The translations under genes and the position numbers were made by a program. A stretch of 64,000 bases of DNA, taken from Leptospira montravelensis (GTDB taxonomy: Bacteria > Spirochaetota > Leptospiria > Leptospirales > Leptospiraceae). Of this stretch, positions 46,252 through 55,885 are shown one piece after another. Position 1 is the first letter of the stretch; each line of letters opens with the position of its first letter. The notes beneath the pieces are model-generated. The model saw only the letters and a program-made list of their open reading frames with translations. It made no database searches and was not told where the DNA came from. The DNA is taken from the NCBI RefSeq assembly GCF_004770045.1, contig NZ_RQFO01000017.1:372001-436000 (forward strand), given 5' to 3'.

Positions 46252-47618
46252 TGTTGAATACCATTCGCCACTTTCTGGATTTAAGACCTAAACTCAAACC
46301 TTCGAGAGTGTTATGCGCATCACGCATATTCACACCTTTACGCGTTTTAAGCGCACCACGCATAATTCCACACTCGCGCGAGTTATACGAAATACGAATA
46401 TTCCCCATAACTCGATATTCCAATTACAAGTTCGACCCCTCGCGCATTTTTAACGCATTACGCATATTTCCCGTTTTGTTTTTTCATTTCCATTGTTCTC
46501 AAATGGAAATTGAAAAACCAAACTTTTTTCAATTTTTATTTTTGTCAGCTTCTCCGACTTCGGTAGGTGTTGTGACTTCTGATTTTGCCAGTGGGGGAAG
46601 GTTTAAAACTTTTGAACCAAACTCATTTACCACTTTTCCTACATCAGTCCCAATCCATTCTGATGCAGTCGGAAGATATTCCAATGATAGAGTGTTTATA
46701 GTCAATCGTTTGAATCGTGACAATATCCAAGTATTAAACCCACAACTTGGATTTACAACCGAACAGGAGTTTAGTGTTGGCCAAGGAAAAAATCCACAAG
46801 ACATTTCCGTTTGGAACGATAAATATTTCATAAGTTTGTACAATTCAGATGAGTTGGCTATATATTCAAGATCCAATGGAACAAAAGTAGGAGGTGTTTC
46901 TTTTGCTTCATTAAAAGAAACATTTTCTACTTCAGGAGTTCCTGATAACTCAGTCGAAGCTTCTTATATGGCTCAAGAAGGATCAAGTTTATTCATATTA
47001 TTACAACGCCTAGACAGAAACGATGCATCGGGATACTTACCACCTAACTCAGATTCCTATCTAGTTGAAATTGATATGGATTTAAACCAAATTAGAACCG
47101 TGTATACCCTTCCCTATAGAAACCCAAGTTCCAAAATCCAAAAACTAAATCTATTTGGTGAACCTCACTTGGTATTTTCCTGTGTCGGTCGAGTTGGTTT
47201 TATTTCACAAATCGATGCAGGTATCATAGCTTTTCGTTTAAACACTAGGCAGTTTCATCCGAATCGCTTATTTGCTGAAGAAACTGCTGGTGGTGATATC
47301 CTTGCCTTCCAAATCAAAAATGATGAATTAGGATTTGCTGCTGTTCTTGATTCTAAATTTACTAAAACGATCCAAGCCTTTCGTCCAAGAACCGGCGAAC
47401 GTCTTGGGACATTACTAGAAATTCCAGGAAATATTGGCATTAGTCTATCTGGATTATTGCTAACAAATGAAGGCAAATTATTAGTTGGATCTACCGATTT
47501 TACAAAACCGGGAATTTATGTTTATGACTCCAATTTAGGAAATGTACTTTTAAATCCCATACCTAGTTCGGTAGAACTAACTCCTTTTGATATCTTCCAG
47601 TTGCAAAATCTACAATAA
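46251..47618 (+). CDS. Propeller-like putative lipoprotein with repeat-expanded leader
   Basis: This is a 455-residue frame starting at ATG 46251, coupled to the receptor gene. Residues 18-75 consist of a hexapeptide repeat (type xR[IV][FL]xx). A hydrophobic segment FPVLFFHFHC with a possible lipid-modified Cys82 follows. The rest (about 100-455) has blade-like beta segments (NPQDISVWNDKYFIS, YLVEIDMDLNQIRTV), suggesting a beta-propeller. The pairing with a TonB receptor suggests surface ligand capture. A start near Met85 (46503) is the alternative, but it would leave no signal peptide. Confidence 0.62.
   Translation: MLNTIRHFLDLRPKLKPSRVLCASRIFTPLRVLSAPRIIPHSRELYEIRIFPITRYSNYKFDPSRIFNALRIFPVLFFHFHCSQMEIEKPNFFQFLFLSASPTSVGVVTSDFASGGRFKTFEPNSFTTFPTSVPIHSDAVGRYSNDRVFIVNRLNRDNIQVLNPQLGFTTEQEFSVGQGKNPQDISVWNDKYFISLYNSDELAIYSRSNGTKVGGVSFASLKETFSTSGVPDNSVEASYMAQEGSSLFILLQRLDRNDASGYLPPNSDSYLVEIDMDLNQIRTVYTLPYRNPSSKIQKLNLFGEPHLVFSCVGRVGFISQIDAGIIAFRLNTRQFHPNRLFAEETAGGDILAFQIKNDELGFAAVLDSKFTKTIQAFRPRTGERLGTLLEIPGNIGISLSGLLLTNEGKLLVGSTDFTKPGIYVYDSNLGNVLLNPIPSSVELTPFDIFQLQNLQ
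46302..46475 (+). repeat. Degenerate in-frame 18-bp tandem repeat
   Basis: About ten units of 18 bases follow one another, two of them forming a 36-base higher-order unit. The recurrent core is GCGCAnnACGCATATT or a near form (atgcgcatcacgcatatt, aagcgcaccacgcataat, aacgcattacgcatattt). They encode SRVLCA, SRIFTP, LRVLSA, PRIIPH, SRELYE, IRIFPI, and after two worn units SRIFNA and LRIFPV. All retain the reading frame. Confidence 0.8.
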
Positions 47619-47653
47619 ATCCCACAGTGGAAAAAGACAGGGGAATCTAATTT

Positions 47654-49306
47654 ATGTTAACTCTAAAGAAAAATCCAAACGGCCCATTAACCAAACAAGT
47701 TTTACTCATCATTTTAGATGGAGTTGGTTTTACAGAAAAGGGTTATGAAAATGGGAATGCAGTTGCCAAAGCCAAGATGCCTGTCCTAAAAGGACTTTGG
47801 AATACAGAACCAACAGTTTTATTAAAAGCACATGGAACTGCCGTAGGTATGCCTAGTGATGAAGATATGGGCAACTCAGAAGTAGGGCATAATGTTTTAG
47901 GATCTGGACGGATATTTGACCAAGGTGCTAAATTAGTTTCTCAATCTATTGAAAATGGAAGTTTGTTCACAGGCCCTATTTGGAAAAAATGTATTTCCAA
48001 TTGTAAATCCAACCAATCTACATTTCATTTCCTCGGTTTGTTCTCCGATGGAAACGTTCATAGTCATATCGATCATTTAAAAGCACTCATAAACAACGCA
48101 ATCAAGGAAGATGTAAAAAAAATCCGATTACATATCCTCCTGGATGGAAGAGATGTTCCCGAAAAATCTGCGTTAGACTATCTAAATCCGTTTGAAGAAT
48201 ATCTAGATACTTTTCGTAAAAATGGTATCGATATCCAAATTGCATCTGGTGGTGGACGTATGGAACTTACAATGGACCGTTATGATGCGGATTGGTCTAT
48301 GGTGGAAAGAGGTTGGAATCATCACGTCGAAGGTGAAGGTCGAACTTTTTCTTCTGCCAAAGAAGCAATCGAAACTTTCCGAAAAGAAAATCCTTCTGTT
48401 ATTGACCAGTATTTGCCAGGATTTGTGATCAGTGATGCAAATGGCAAACCAGTGGGTAAAGTGGAAGACAATGACTCAGTTGTATTTTTTAACTTCCGTG
48501 GTGACCGTGCGATCGAAATCTCTAGAGCTTTTACAGAAGAGACATTAACTAACTTTCATCGAAAAAGATTTCCTAAAATTGAATTTGCTGGGATGATGCA
48601 ATACGATGGAGACCTCTTTATCCCCAAACAATACTTAGTTGCGCCACCTGCCATTGACAGAACGATGGGTGAGTATTTTGCAAATGAAGGTGTTGCTCAG
48701 TATGCTCTTTCCGAAACACAAAAATATGGTCACGTTACATTTTTTTGGAATGGAAATCGATCAGGTTATTTCAATCAAACATTGGAAACTTACGAAGAAG
48801 TAAAATCAGACATCATTCCGTTTGACCAAAAGCCAGAAATGAAAGCAAAAGAAATCACCGATAATTTAGTTCTTGCTTTAACTTCACACAAATTCCCTTT
48901 TTTAAGAGTGAACTATGCTAACGGAGATATGGTGGGACATACGGGAAATATGGATGCAACCGTTCGTGGATTGGAATACTTAGACGTATGTTTAGAACGA
49001 GTGAAAAAAATCTGTGATGAAACAGGAACTGTTTTATGTATTACTGCTGATCATGGTAACGCAGATGAAATGTATCAACTAAACAAAAAAGGTACAGCAG
49101 AAACATCAAAAGACGGAAATCCAGTTCCCAAAACAAGTCACACTTTAAATCCAGTGCAATTCGTTCTTTATGATCCAAAAGGAAAAATCAAACTTAATCA
49201 AAGCTTAAAAGAAAAAGGTCTTGCCAATGTAGCAGCAACGATGATGGATCTTTTAGGATTTGAAGCACCAGAAGGATATCATCCAAGTCTAATCACTAGA
49301 GACTAA
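47654..49306 (+). CDS. gpmI: 2,3-bisphosphoglycerate-independent phosphoglycerate mutase
   Basis: This 550-residue metalloenzyme of the alkaline phosphatase superfamily has LLIILDGVG at 17-25 (first metal Asp), GNSEVGH at 73-79 (catalytic Ser75), and [12 protein letters not shown] as the late metal block. The length is slightly above the usual 510-515, with extra residues at the N-terminus. It interconverts 3- and 2-phosphoglycerate in glycolysis. AGGGGA precedes the ATG. The tandem hydrolase gene follows after 14 bases. Confidence 0.95.
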   Translation: MLTLKKNPNGPLTKQVLLIILDGVGFTEKGYENGNAVAKAKMPVLKGLWNTEPTVLLKAHGTAVGMPSDEDMGNSEVGHNVLGSGRIFDQGAKLVSQSIENGSLFTGPIWKKCISNCKSNQSTFHFLGLFSDGNVHSHIDHLKALINNAIKEDVKKIRLHILLDGRDVPEKSALDYLNPFEEYLDTFRKNGIDIQIASGGGRMELTMDRYDADWSMVERGWNHHVEGEGRTFSSAKEAIETFRKENPSVIDQYLPGFVISDANGKPVGKVEDNDSVVFFNFRGDRAIEISRAFTEETLTNFHRKRFPKIEFAGMMQYDGDLFIPKQYLVAPPAIDRTMGEYFANEGVAQYALSETQKYGHVTFFWNGNRSGYFNQTLETYEEVKSDIIPFDQKPEMKAKEITDNLVLALTSHKFPFLRVNYANGDMVGHTGNMDATVRGLEYLDVCLERVKKICDETGTVLCITADHGNADEMYQLNKKGTAETSKDGNPVPKTSHTLNPVQFVLYDPKGKIKLNQSLKEKGLANVAATMMDLLGFEAPEGYHPSLITRD

Positions 49307-49320
49307 ATTTCTAACGTAAC

Positions 49321-51369
49321 ATGAAATTTCGGATTTCCATCGGACTTATATTCAGTTTATTTTTTATTCACTGTACTGAGTCCGAAATAGGTTCCTTCTC
49401 GGAAGAAACTAAAGAAAAAATCAGAAAGAAAATCAAACAAGAAGGTTTTCAAGGAGTGGTTCTCATTTCGCAAGATGATAACATACTCTTTAGAGAATCC
49501 ATTTACCCAGGTAAAAAACGAAAAAGTTCACAACTTTACAAAAAACGCAATTTCCCGTTAGGTGAATCAACCAAAACGTTTACTTCCTTTGCCATTCACA
49601 TTTTAGAAGAAGAGAAAAAAATTTCCCTAACTGATCCTGTATCTAAACATTTAAAATGGTTTCCCGATTCAAAAGTCAAAATAGAACATTTATTGCGTCA
49701 TACATCAGGATTACCAAAAATTATAGAGTTTCTACCAAATATTGATTTAGAAAAAAGTAATCTAAAACGTGAAGACATTAAAAGACTTTTTTTAGAATCA
49801 AAATTGAAACCTGCATTTCCTCCAGGAGAGTATTGGAAATACAGTCGACTCGATTATCTTCTATTAACCTATATCATTGAAAAAGCATCAGGCACTTCTT
49901 ATTCCCAATTTTTGAAAGAACGAATTTTTAGGCCTTTAGGATTTCAAAACACAAATGTAGATTCTAACGAAGTTTTAATTGGCAATAGTGGGATTTATTC
50001 TACTCCAGAGGATCTTGTGATTTTTAGTGAGGAGATAAAAAAACCAAAACTAATATCAAAATTATCACGAGATTCAATCATTAAAAAAACCGTTTTGTCT
50101 GACTCCATCTCAGAAGATCCCATTGCGTTTGGTGAAGGAGTATTCGTTGGAGATTATTTTTATTGGACTTATGGTAAAGAAAAAGGGATTTCAAACTTTG
50201 TATACCACGATCTAAAAAGTAGAATTTTCATTACTGTCGTAAGTCCCTATGGCAGAAGTAAGGGAGATTTATCTTCCGTAAAATCAGCACTTACAGAGAT
50301 TATTTTTGATGCTAAAAAATTAAATCTTAAAAAGAAAACCAATCTTCCAAACGAAATCTATATTGAAGATATGATGAAAGAAGAAAAAGTTCCATCTTTA
50401 GGAATTGCCGTGTTTAAAAATTATTCCTTGAGTTGGAAAAAGATGTACGGAACAAAATCCCAGAACACATTGTTTCGAGCAGGTTCCCTTTCCAAAACAA
50501 TGACTGCTACCGCAACACTTAGATTAGTTGAAGAAAACGAATTAGATTTATATTCTAATTGGATAGGAAAACTTAAACAATACAAAGTTTCTATTCCTAA
50601 AGGTAAAAAAAGATCACTTGTAAATCTCGACCTATTACTTTCACATACTAGTGGACTTACAGAAAAAGGAAACTGGGATGATCCGGTAAACTCTGGGAAA
50701 AAACATTTACGCGAATTAAAAGATACCAATACGACTAAAGGGAATGGGTTAAAGTTATATTATAAACCAGGAACTAAATCGAGGTATTCAGGCGGTGGCT
50801 ATAGCATTGTGCAAGAGATCCTCACCGAACGAACTGGAAAATCATTTCAAAACCTTATGTCTGAGATTGTATTCCAACCCCTACGCATGAACCGCAGCAC
50901 GTTTCGACAAAATCTTACAACGAGTGATGACCGTTGCGATGGATATGATGAACTTGGAAATATTTTACCGCAAAAAACATTTGTTACGCCTGAACTTTCC
51001 TCTGGAGGACTTTGGACAACCCCTGAGGAAGTTGGCCTATTATTTGCGGAAGTGGCAAAAGCTAAACAAGGCAAATCGAACTTTTTAACCAAAGAATCGG
51101 CAGAATATTTGCTTTCCCCAAAAATGAGTGCCGCCAATCTTACGGTTCACGCACTGGTAGCCCACGGATTCTTCCTAAACCGCACCGGAAAAACGGAATA
51201 TTTTTTCCACGGAGGCCATACAAAGGGACATAAGTCGCTTGCTCTTTTCAATACAGAAAAGGGGTATGGGGTGGTCATCATGACCAATTCGGAAAATGGT
51301 TCCAAACTGATCTGGCGGATTCTCAGGTCCATTTCAGTAGAAGAAAAATGGGACAAGTTTGTGAATTAA
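49321..51369 (+). CDS. Lipoprotein with two beta-lactamase-fold domains, the first apparently inactive
   Basis: This 682-residue protein has a lipoprotein signal (ISIGLIFSLFFIHC, Cys18). Domain 1 (about 30-335) has GESTK at 81-85: Glu82 sits where the catalytic Ser of SxxK is expected. Its second motif is Y174-S-R and the HxG site reads like KEKG. Domain 2 (about 345-680) is intact: SLSK at 389-392, YSG at 489-491 and HGG at 630-632. Domain 2 probably hydrolyses a peptide or ester; domain 1 may only bind. It follows gpmI on the same strand. Confidence 0.85.
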   Translation: MKFRISIGLIFSLFFIHCTESEIGSFSEETKEKIRKKIKQEGFQGVVLISQDDNILFRESIYPGKKRKSSQLYKKRNFPLGESTKTFTSFAIHILEEEKKISLTDPVSKHLKWFPDSKVKIEHLLRHTSGLPKIIEFLPNIDLEKSNLKREDIKRLFLESKLKPAFPPGEYWKYSRLDYLLLTYIIEKASGTSYSQFLKERIFRPLGFQNTNVDSNEVLIGNSGIYSTPEDLVIFSEEIKKPKLISKLSRDSIIKKTVLSDSISEDPIAFGEGVFVGDYFYWTYGKEKGISNFVYHDLKSRIFITVVSPYGRSKGDLSSVKSALTEIIFDAKKLNLKKKTNLPNEIYIEDMMKEEKVPSLGIAVFKNYSLSWKKMYGTKSQNTLFRAGSLSKTMTATATLRLVEENELDLYSNWIGKLKQYKVSIPKGKKRSLVNLDLLLSHTSGLTEKGNWDDPVNSGKKHLRELKDTNTTKGNGLKLYYKPGTKSRYSGGGYSIVQEILTERTGKSFQNLMSEIVFQPLRMNRSTFRQNLTTSDDRCDGYDELGNILPQKTFVTPELSSGGLWTTPEEVGLLFAEVAKAKQGKSNFLTKESAEYLLSPKMSAANLTVHALVAHGFFLNRTGKTEYFFHGGHTKGHKSLALFNTEKGYGVVIMTNSENGSKLIWRILRSISVEEKWDKFVN

Positions 51370-51413
51370 TCTATTGACCAATTTCCAAAATTAGCTATTC
51401 TCAAATCGGTTCA

Positions 51414-51749
51414 ATGGAATATACAGAATCTAAATTCAACGGCATTGTTGTTCTGAAATTATTTGGCAACTTAGATATGTTAAATGCCGGTATTCTAAAA
51501 GAACGAATCAAGGAATCGGCGTCCCAGAAGGAACACAGGTTTATCTTCGATTTAGAAGGTGTCAGTTTCATAGACTCTTCCGGGTTTGGCCTCATCATGT
51601 CCCTAAATGATAAATTATCTGAGTTAGGTGGAGGATTACGAATTGTTAACGTATCCAAAACCATCAGGCAAATTTTTCGAATTTCGAAAATATCTTCCGT
51701 AATTCAAATCTTTGAAAGTACGGAAGAGGCAATTGATTCCTTCAAATAA
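51414..51749 (+). CDS. STAS-domain anti-sigma factor antagonist
   Basis: This 111-residue STAS domain has the switch loop VSFIDSSGFGL, with Ser55/Ser56 after Asp54. It is convergent with, and 1 base from, the 798-residue SpoIIE-type phosphatase gene, an arrangement that suggests enzyme and substrate. It resembles the STAS protein at 21894 in length and loop. It probably takes part in a partner-switching cascade; the anti-sigma target is not in the window. Confidence 0.88.
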   Translation: MEYTESKFNGIVVLKLFGNLDMLNAGILKERIKESASQKEHRFIFDLEGVSFIDSSGFGLIMSLNDKLSELGGGLRIVNVSKTIRQIFRISKISSVIQIFESTEEAIDSFK

Positions 51750-51750
51750 A

Positions 51751-54147
51751 CTAAGTTACCGAAGTAGTAACCATTTTTTTCCAAAAGTTTTTTAACTTTT
51801 GTACTTTGGGATTTTCAGGTGCAATTTCTTGAAGGTTTAAAAGCACTTCTTTCGACCTTTCTATATCTCGTCTGTGCATTAGAATTTCCGCAAGTAACAA
51901 AAGATTATTGAAGTTTTTAGGATCTCTAAATCGAAGTCTTTCTGCAAAATCAGTTGCTAATACAAAATCTCTTCTTTGTTTATGAGCATAGGCAATATAA
52001 AATAAAAAATCTGTATCACCTGGATTTAATTGTAAATATCGATTGGCAAGTTCAATTGCCTTTTCATAATCCTTCGATTTCATATACAATTTAGATAATT
52101 CTCTTAAACAATAAAGATCATCTGGTTCAGAGTCTAATGCTAACTCTAAAGCAAAAATGGCATTATTCCATTCCCCGTCCCGATAGGATTGAATCCCTTC
52201 ACCTAACATTTGATAATAAACAGTAGGTTTTGTTGATTCTTTTGCTGCATAGGCAACTTCTTCTAAAAATGCAATACGCATCAAACTTAAGTCATCAGTG
52301 AGATCTCCAAATTGTAACATTACTTTACAAATTTGCTCCAAGTCACCTGCTCCTTCAGCGACATGTCTTAAGAAGATAGTTTCATCATCATTAATTACAC
52401 GGTTTCCACCTGACTGACCCACAAATAAATCATCTCGCCCATCAGAACCCAATATCAACACATCACCTGGTCGTAAGGGATAAATTTGGATGACCACTTC
52501 GTCACCACTCATTTCGGTGAATCCGATTTTTCTTAAAGAATGTTCATTCTCAAGAAAACTTGCATTTCCATCTCGATAAAGAACAATCCAAGGATGTTCA
52601 GCATTGATGTAATACAAAGTCCCTGTTTCTTCATCAACTAATCCCAATATGGCGGAAAGTAACATATGGCCGTCAAAACTAATAAAAACGTTATGAACTT
52701 CCTGAAAACATTCCTTCAACCAACGTTCAGGGTGTCGATCTTGCATATAACGTAATTTTTGAGTTCTTGTGATAATGGATTTAAAAACTGTTCCCATGAC
52801 TAGAGCTCCACCTGCTCCTTGGATGGACTTACCCATTGCATCGGCGTTTAAAAAGACAGTATATTTTTTACCCATCAAATAAATGGAATCAGAAACCGAA
52901 AGGTCTCCTCCAATTTCAGATTGTTTATTTCTGAATTTGAATTGTTTCATTTGTCTTTCAAAAATTTTAACGGAAACCGTTTCTGATTTGGAAAAAGAAC
53001 CTCGCAAAGGTTTGATTAAAAGTGAAGTTAAAAAATAATCTCCATCTTGTTTGTCTTGCAGTTTTTGCATTTCCGATAATGTTTCATTTAATTCTCTGGT
53101 CCTTAGATTTACCATTTCCTCTAAATGATTTTGGTGTTCCGACAACTCCTCTTTCATCTCGACAAAAACTCTTCCCATCTGACCAATTTCATCACTTCTA
53201 TGAGTTGGCAAAGTTTCTGGTTTCCATTGGTCTAAATCAACCATTGCACTGGTTAGAAGTTTAATCGCTTCGACCATATCTCTTGAAAACAAAAAGGAAA
53301 TAAGGAAAATTACGCCACATAACACTAAGGAGGCGACAACAAAAAAGGACCAAATTCTCCAAGTTTTTGATTCCACCTCATTTTCATCAATCATCACATG
53401 AAATACCAATTGTTTCACCGATTGTGAATTACCAACATAAGGAATTTTCACTAAATAATAGGGTTTTTTTTGAAAATGAAACCTTTGTTCCTCCATTAAC
53501 AAATCTGGTTTTTCATTCATCACCATACGAATGGTATCGGAACCAATAGTTTTTACTTTTCCTTCTTGAAAAATTGCTAAATGAATTCGATTGTCTTTGG
53601 AAATCGTTTTTGTGAAATTATCATCTACGACTTGACCGATAAGAATGGTCCCACGACCAAACAGTGGTGCCGCCAAACGAAATCCGAGTCCACTATGTCC
53701 GTCTTCCAGAGCCGCAGTGGACTCTCCATTCAATGCGTTTTTAATAATCGGTTGGTTTTTTTTATCATCTCCAAAGTCTTTGGGGCGATGTACTCGAAAC
53801 AAAACCTTACCTTGGTGATCACCAATTTCAAAAATCGAAAGACCATATCTTTTTAGAATTTGTTGTAAATAAGGAAGTTCCTTGGAAAGAACAGAGCGAT
53901 CCGTTAGACCTCTTTCCAAAATTCCTCTGGTTTGGGAATTAAAAGTGATTTCCTCTAATAATAATCGAAGTTTTTCTTCTTTAAATTCCAACTCTCTTTG
54001 AAAATTTCGAGAAAGATCCTCAGCTCGCTGCGTTTGTGGTATATTTTTTACAGATTGCAAAAGATAGGCGAAACTGGTGGTGAGAGCGATTACAAGAAGA
54101 ATTTGACTCACACTCAATATTAATAAGAATTTGTAACGTATGCTCAT
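51751..54147 (-). CDS. HAMP/SpoIIE phosphatase with C-terminal TPRs
   Basis: This 798-residue membrane protein has a first helix (about 7-30), an extracytoplasmic sensor of about 230 residues and a second helix (about 265-288). A HAMP domain (RSDEIGQMGRVFVEMKEEL type) and a coiled coil precede the SpoIIE PP2C domain (about 400-625, with NADAMGKSIQGAGGALVMG and LILGSDGRDDLF). Three or more TPRs end the protein (about 650-790: ALDSEPDDLYCLRELSKLYM, NPGDTDFLFYIAYAH). It faces a STAS gene across a 1-base gap and is divergent from pgsB. The sensed signal is unknown. Confidence 0.9.
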   Translation of the reverse strand: MSIRYKFLLILSVSQILLVIALTTSFAYLLQSVKNIPQTQRAEDLSRNFQRELEFKEEKLRLLLEEITFNSQTRGILERGLTDRSVLSKELPYLQQILKRYGLSIFEIGDHQGKVLFRVHRPKDFGDDKKNQPIIKNALNGESTAALEDGHSGLGFRLAAPLFGRGTILIGQVVDDNFTKTISKDNRIHLAIFQEGKVKTIGSDTIRMVMNEKPDLLMEEQRFHFQKKPYYLVKIPYVGNSQSVKQLVFHVMIDENEVESKTWRIWSFFVVASLVLCGVIFLISFLFSRDMVEAIKLLTSAMVDLDQWKPETLPTHRSDEIGQMGRVFVEMKEELSEHQNHLEEMVNLRTRELNETLSEMQKLQDKQDGDYFLTSLLIKPLRGSFSKSETVSVKIFERQMKQFKFRNKQSEIGGDLSVSDSIYLMGKKYTVFLNADAMGKSIQGAGGALVMGTVFKSIITRTQKLRYMQDRHPERWLKECFQEVHNVFISFDGHMLLSAILGLVDEETGTLYYINAEHPWIVLYRDGNASFLENEHSLRKIGFTEMSGDEVVIQIYPLRPGDVLILGSDGRDDLFVGQSGGNRVINDDETIFLRHVAEGAGDLEQICKVMLQFGDLTDDLSLMRIAFLEEVAYAAKESTKPTVYYQMLGEGIQSYRDGEWNNAIFALELALDSEPDDLYCLRELSKLYMKSKDYEKAIELANRYLQLNPGDTDFLFYIAYAHKQRRDFVLATDFAERLRFRDPKNFNNLLLLAEILMHRRDIERSKEVLLNLQEIAPENPKVQKLKNFWKKMVTTSVT

Positions 54148-54231
54148 AGAAAATTACGTGAATCTTCTCAGAATTGAGTTACAATCAAATGACATTCCCT
54201 TGAAGGAAATGTATCATCAAAAAAATTTCAG

Positions 54232-55428
54232 ATGAAACCAAACGCATTTCTTTTTTTCATAATTATCCTCATTTTGCTACTTTATTATACTTTTGAATAT
54301 TTTATACACAACCAAACTTTAAAAAAATTCAAACACCGAATTCACGTAAATGGAACAAGAGGGAAATCAAGCGTAACAAGACTTATACGAGCAGGACTTT
54401 CCTCTACAGGAATGTCTGTATTTGCAAAAACAACAGGAACAATGGCAAGGATGATTTTTCCTGATGGATCAGAAGAATCTATCTCTCGATTTGGAAAACC
54501 ATCTATTTTAGAACAAATTAAAATTCTAAAAAAAGCAAGTCGTATGGGAGCAGAAATAGTCGTTTTAGAATGTATGGCCTTAGAACCACGTTACCAGTGG
54601 GCAAGTGAAGGACAAATTTTGAAATCTGACATTGGAGTGATAACTAATATCAGAGAAGACCATCTAGAAGTAATGGGACCTGATTTAAAAGATGTCGCAA
54701 AATCATTATTATCTGGTTGCCCCGTAAAAGGTACTCTTGTAGCAGGTCCAACAGATTTTGAATCCATAATCCTCAAAGTATGTGAGGACAGAAAAACAAA
54801 TGCCATTTTCATCCAAGAAGAATCAGAGCACACAGTCTCCGATGATGAAATGAATAAGTTTTCTTATTGGGAACATAAAGAAAATGTGAATTTGGCTCTA
54901 AAGGTTTGCGAAATCCTGGGAGTGGAAAGAAAAAATGCGTTAGAAGCAATGTGGAAAGTAAATCCAGATCCAGGCGCCCTTTCCGTATCTCCTATCCATT
55001 TTTTTGGAAAAGAATTTATTTATGTCAATGCAATGGCTGCCAACGATCCCAATAGTACAAAACTGATTTGGTCCTCTGTAATTGATAGATATCCTCAATA
55101 CAATAAACGATATATATTATTTCATACAAGAGATGATAGGCCGGAACGAAGCCATCAACTAACAAAGGAATTTGCAAATTGGGAAGGATATGATGCGGTA
55201 ATTTTAATTGGTTCCTCCACTTCTCTTGCTTTTAAATATTTAAAAACATATTCCAAAAAAGACATACCTATTTTTGTTTGGGAACATTTAAGTTTAGATG
55301 GAATTTTTGAATCGTTACTTTCGATTCTACCAAAACAATCTATGGTTTTTGGGATTGGAAATATAGTAGGTTTAGGAATGGATTTATCTTTATATCTGAA
55401 AAATAGGTCGGAACAAACCAATGAATGA
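54232..55428 (+). CDS. pgsB: Poly-gamma-glutamate synthase subunit PgsB/CapB
   Basis: This 398-residue Mur-ligase-like ATPase has an N-terminal membrane segment (about 6-24) and an ATP loop GTRGKSS at 41-47. FAKTTGTMARMIFPDG and EDHLEVMGP are characteristic of PgsB. It forms amide bonds through the gamma-carboxyl of glutamate. The next gene, pgsC, overlaps it by 8 bases. Together with pgsC and the following gene it forms a poly-gamma-glutamate operon. Divergent to the phosphatase gene. Confidence 0.94.
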   Translation: MKPNAFLFFIIILILLLYYTFEYFIHNQTLKKFKHRIHVNGTRGKSSVTRLIRAGLSSTGMSVFAKTTGTMARMIFPDGSEESISRFGKPSILEQIKILKKASRMGAEIVVLECMALEPRYQWASEGQILKSDIGVITNIREDHLEVMGPDLKDVAKSLLSGCPVKGTLVAGPTDFESIILKVCEDRKTNAIFIQEESEHTVSDDEMNKFSYWEHKENVNLALKVCEILGVERKNALEAMWKVNPDPGALSVSPIHFFGKEFIYVNAMAANDPNSTKLIWSSVIDRYPQYNKRYILFHTRDDRPERSHQLTKEFANWEGYDAVILIGSSTSLAFKYLKTYSKKDIPIFVWEHLSLDGIFESLLSILPKQSMVFGIGNIVGLGMDLSLYLKNRSEQTNE

Positions 55429-55885
55429 AATTCTTCCACTTTCTATTGGGCTTAGCCTTGTTGTCAGTTTAGTATTTTCGGAATTGTTCGGAATTCTCGG
55501 AACAGGACTTGTCGTGCCGGGATATTTGGCTTTATCATTAAATCATCCTAAAAATATAACTCTTACTTTTTTAATCGCATTACTCTCCTATATTTGTGTA
55601 GAAGTGTTATCTAATTTTTTATTAATATTTGGAAAAAGAAAAATCGTCTTTATATTGTTATTTGGTTATTTCTTCGGATATTTGCTGAATTACCAAATCC
55701 TTCCCGATGTAGATATTGGATATCTTGCAGAAGTAAGAGGAATCGGATTTATTATTCCTGGTCTCATTGCTGTTTGGTATGAAAGACAAGGAGTTTTAGA
55801 AACCACATCAGTTCTTATCTTGGCAGCTATATTTGTAAAAATCCTTCTCATCTTTATCTTGGGTACAGAGTTAGAAACTTTATGA
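55421..55885 (+). CDS. pgsC: Poly-gamma-glutamate synthase subunit PgsC/CapC
   Basis: This 154-residue membrane protein has about five helices and the family opening LGISLVVSLVF-type segment followed by GTGLVVPGYLAL. RGIGFIIPGLIAVWYERQG near 104-122 is characteristic. It is the partner membrane subunit of PgsB. It overlaps pgsB by 8 bases and the next gene by 4. Confidence 0.92.
   Translation: MNEILPLSIGLSLVVSLVFSELFGILGTGLVVPGYLALSLNHPKNITLTFLIALLSYICVEVLSNFLLIFGKRKIVFILLFGYFFGYLLNYQILPDVDIGYLAEVRGIGFIIPGLIAVWYERQGVLETTSVLILAAIFVKILLIFILGTELETL

Noticed and set aside
46302..46475. A CRISPR array, because a 36-base period is visible
   Set aside because: There are no variable spacers: the whole period is repetitive and degenerate, is read in frame, and no cas genes are nearby.
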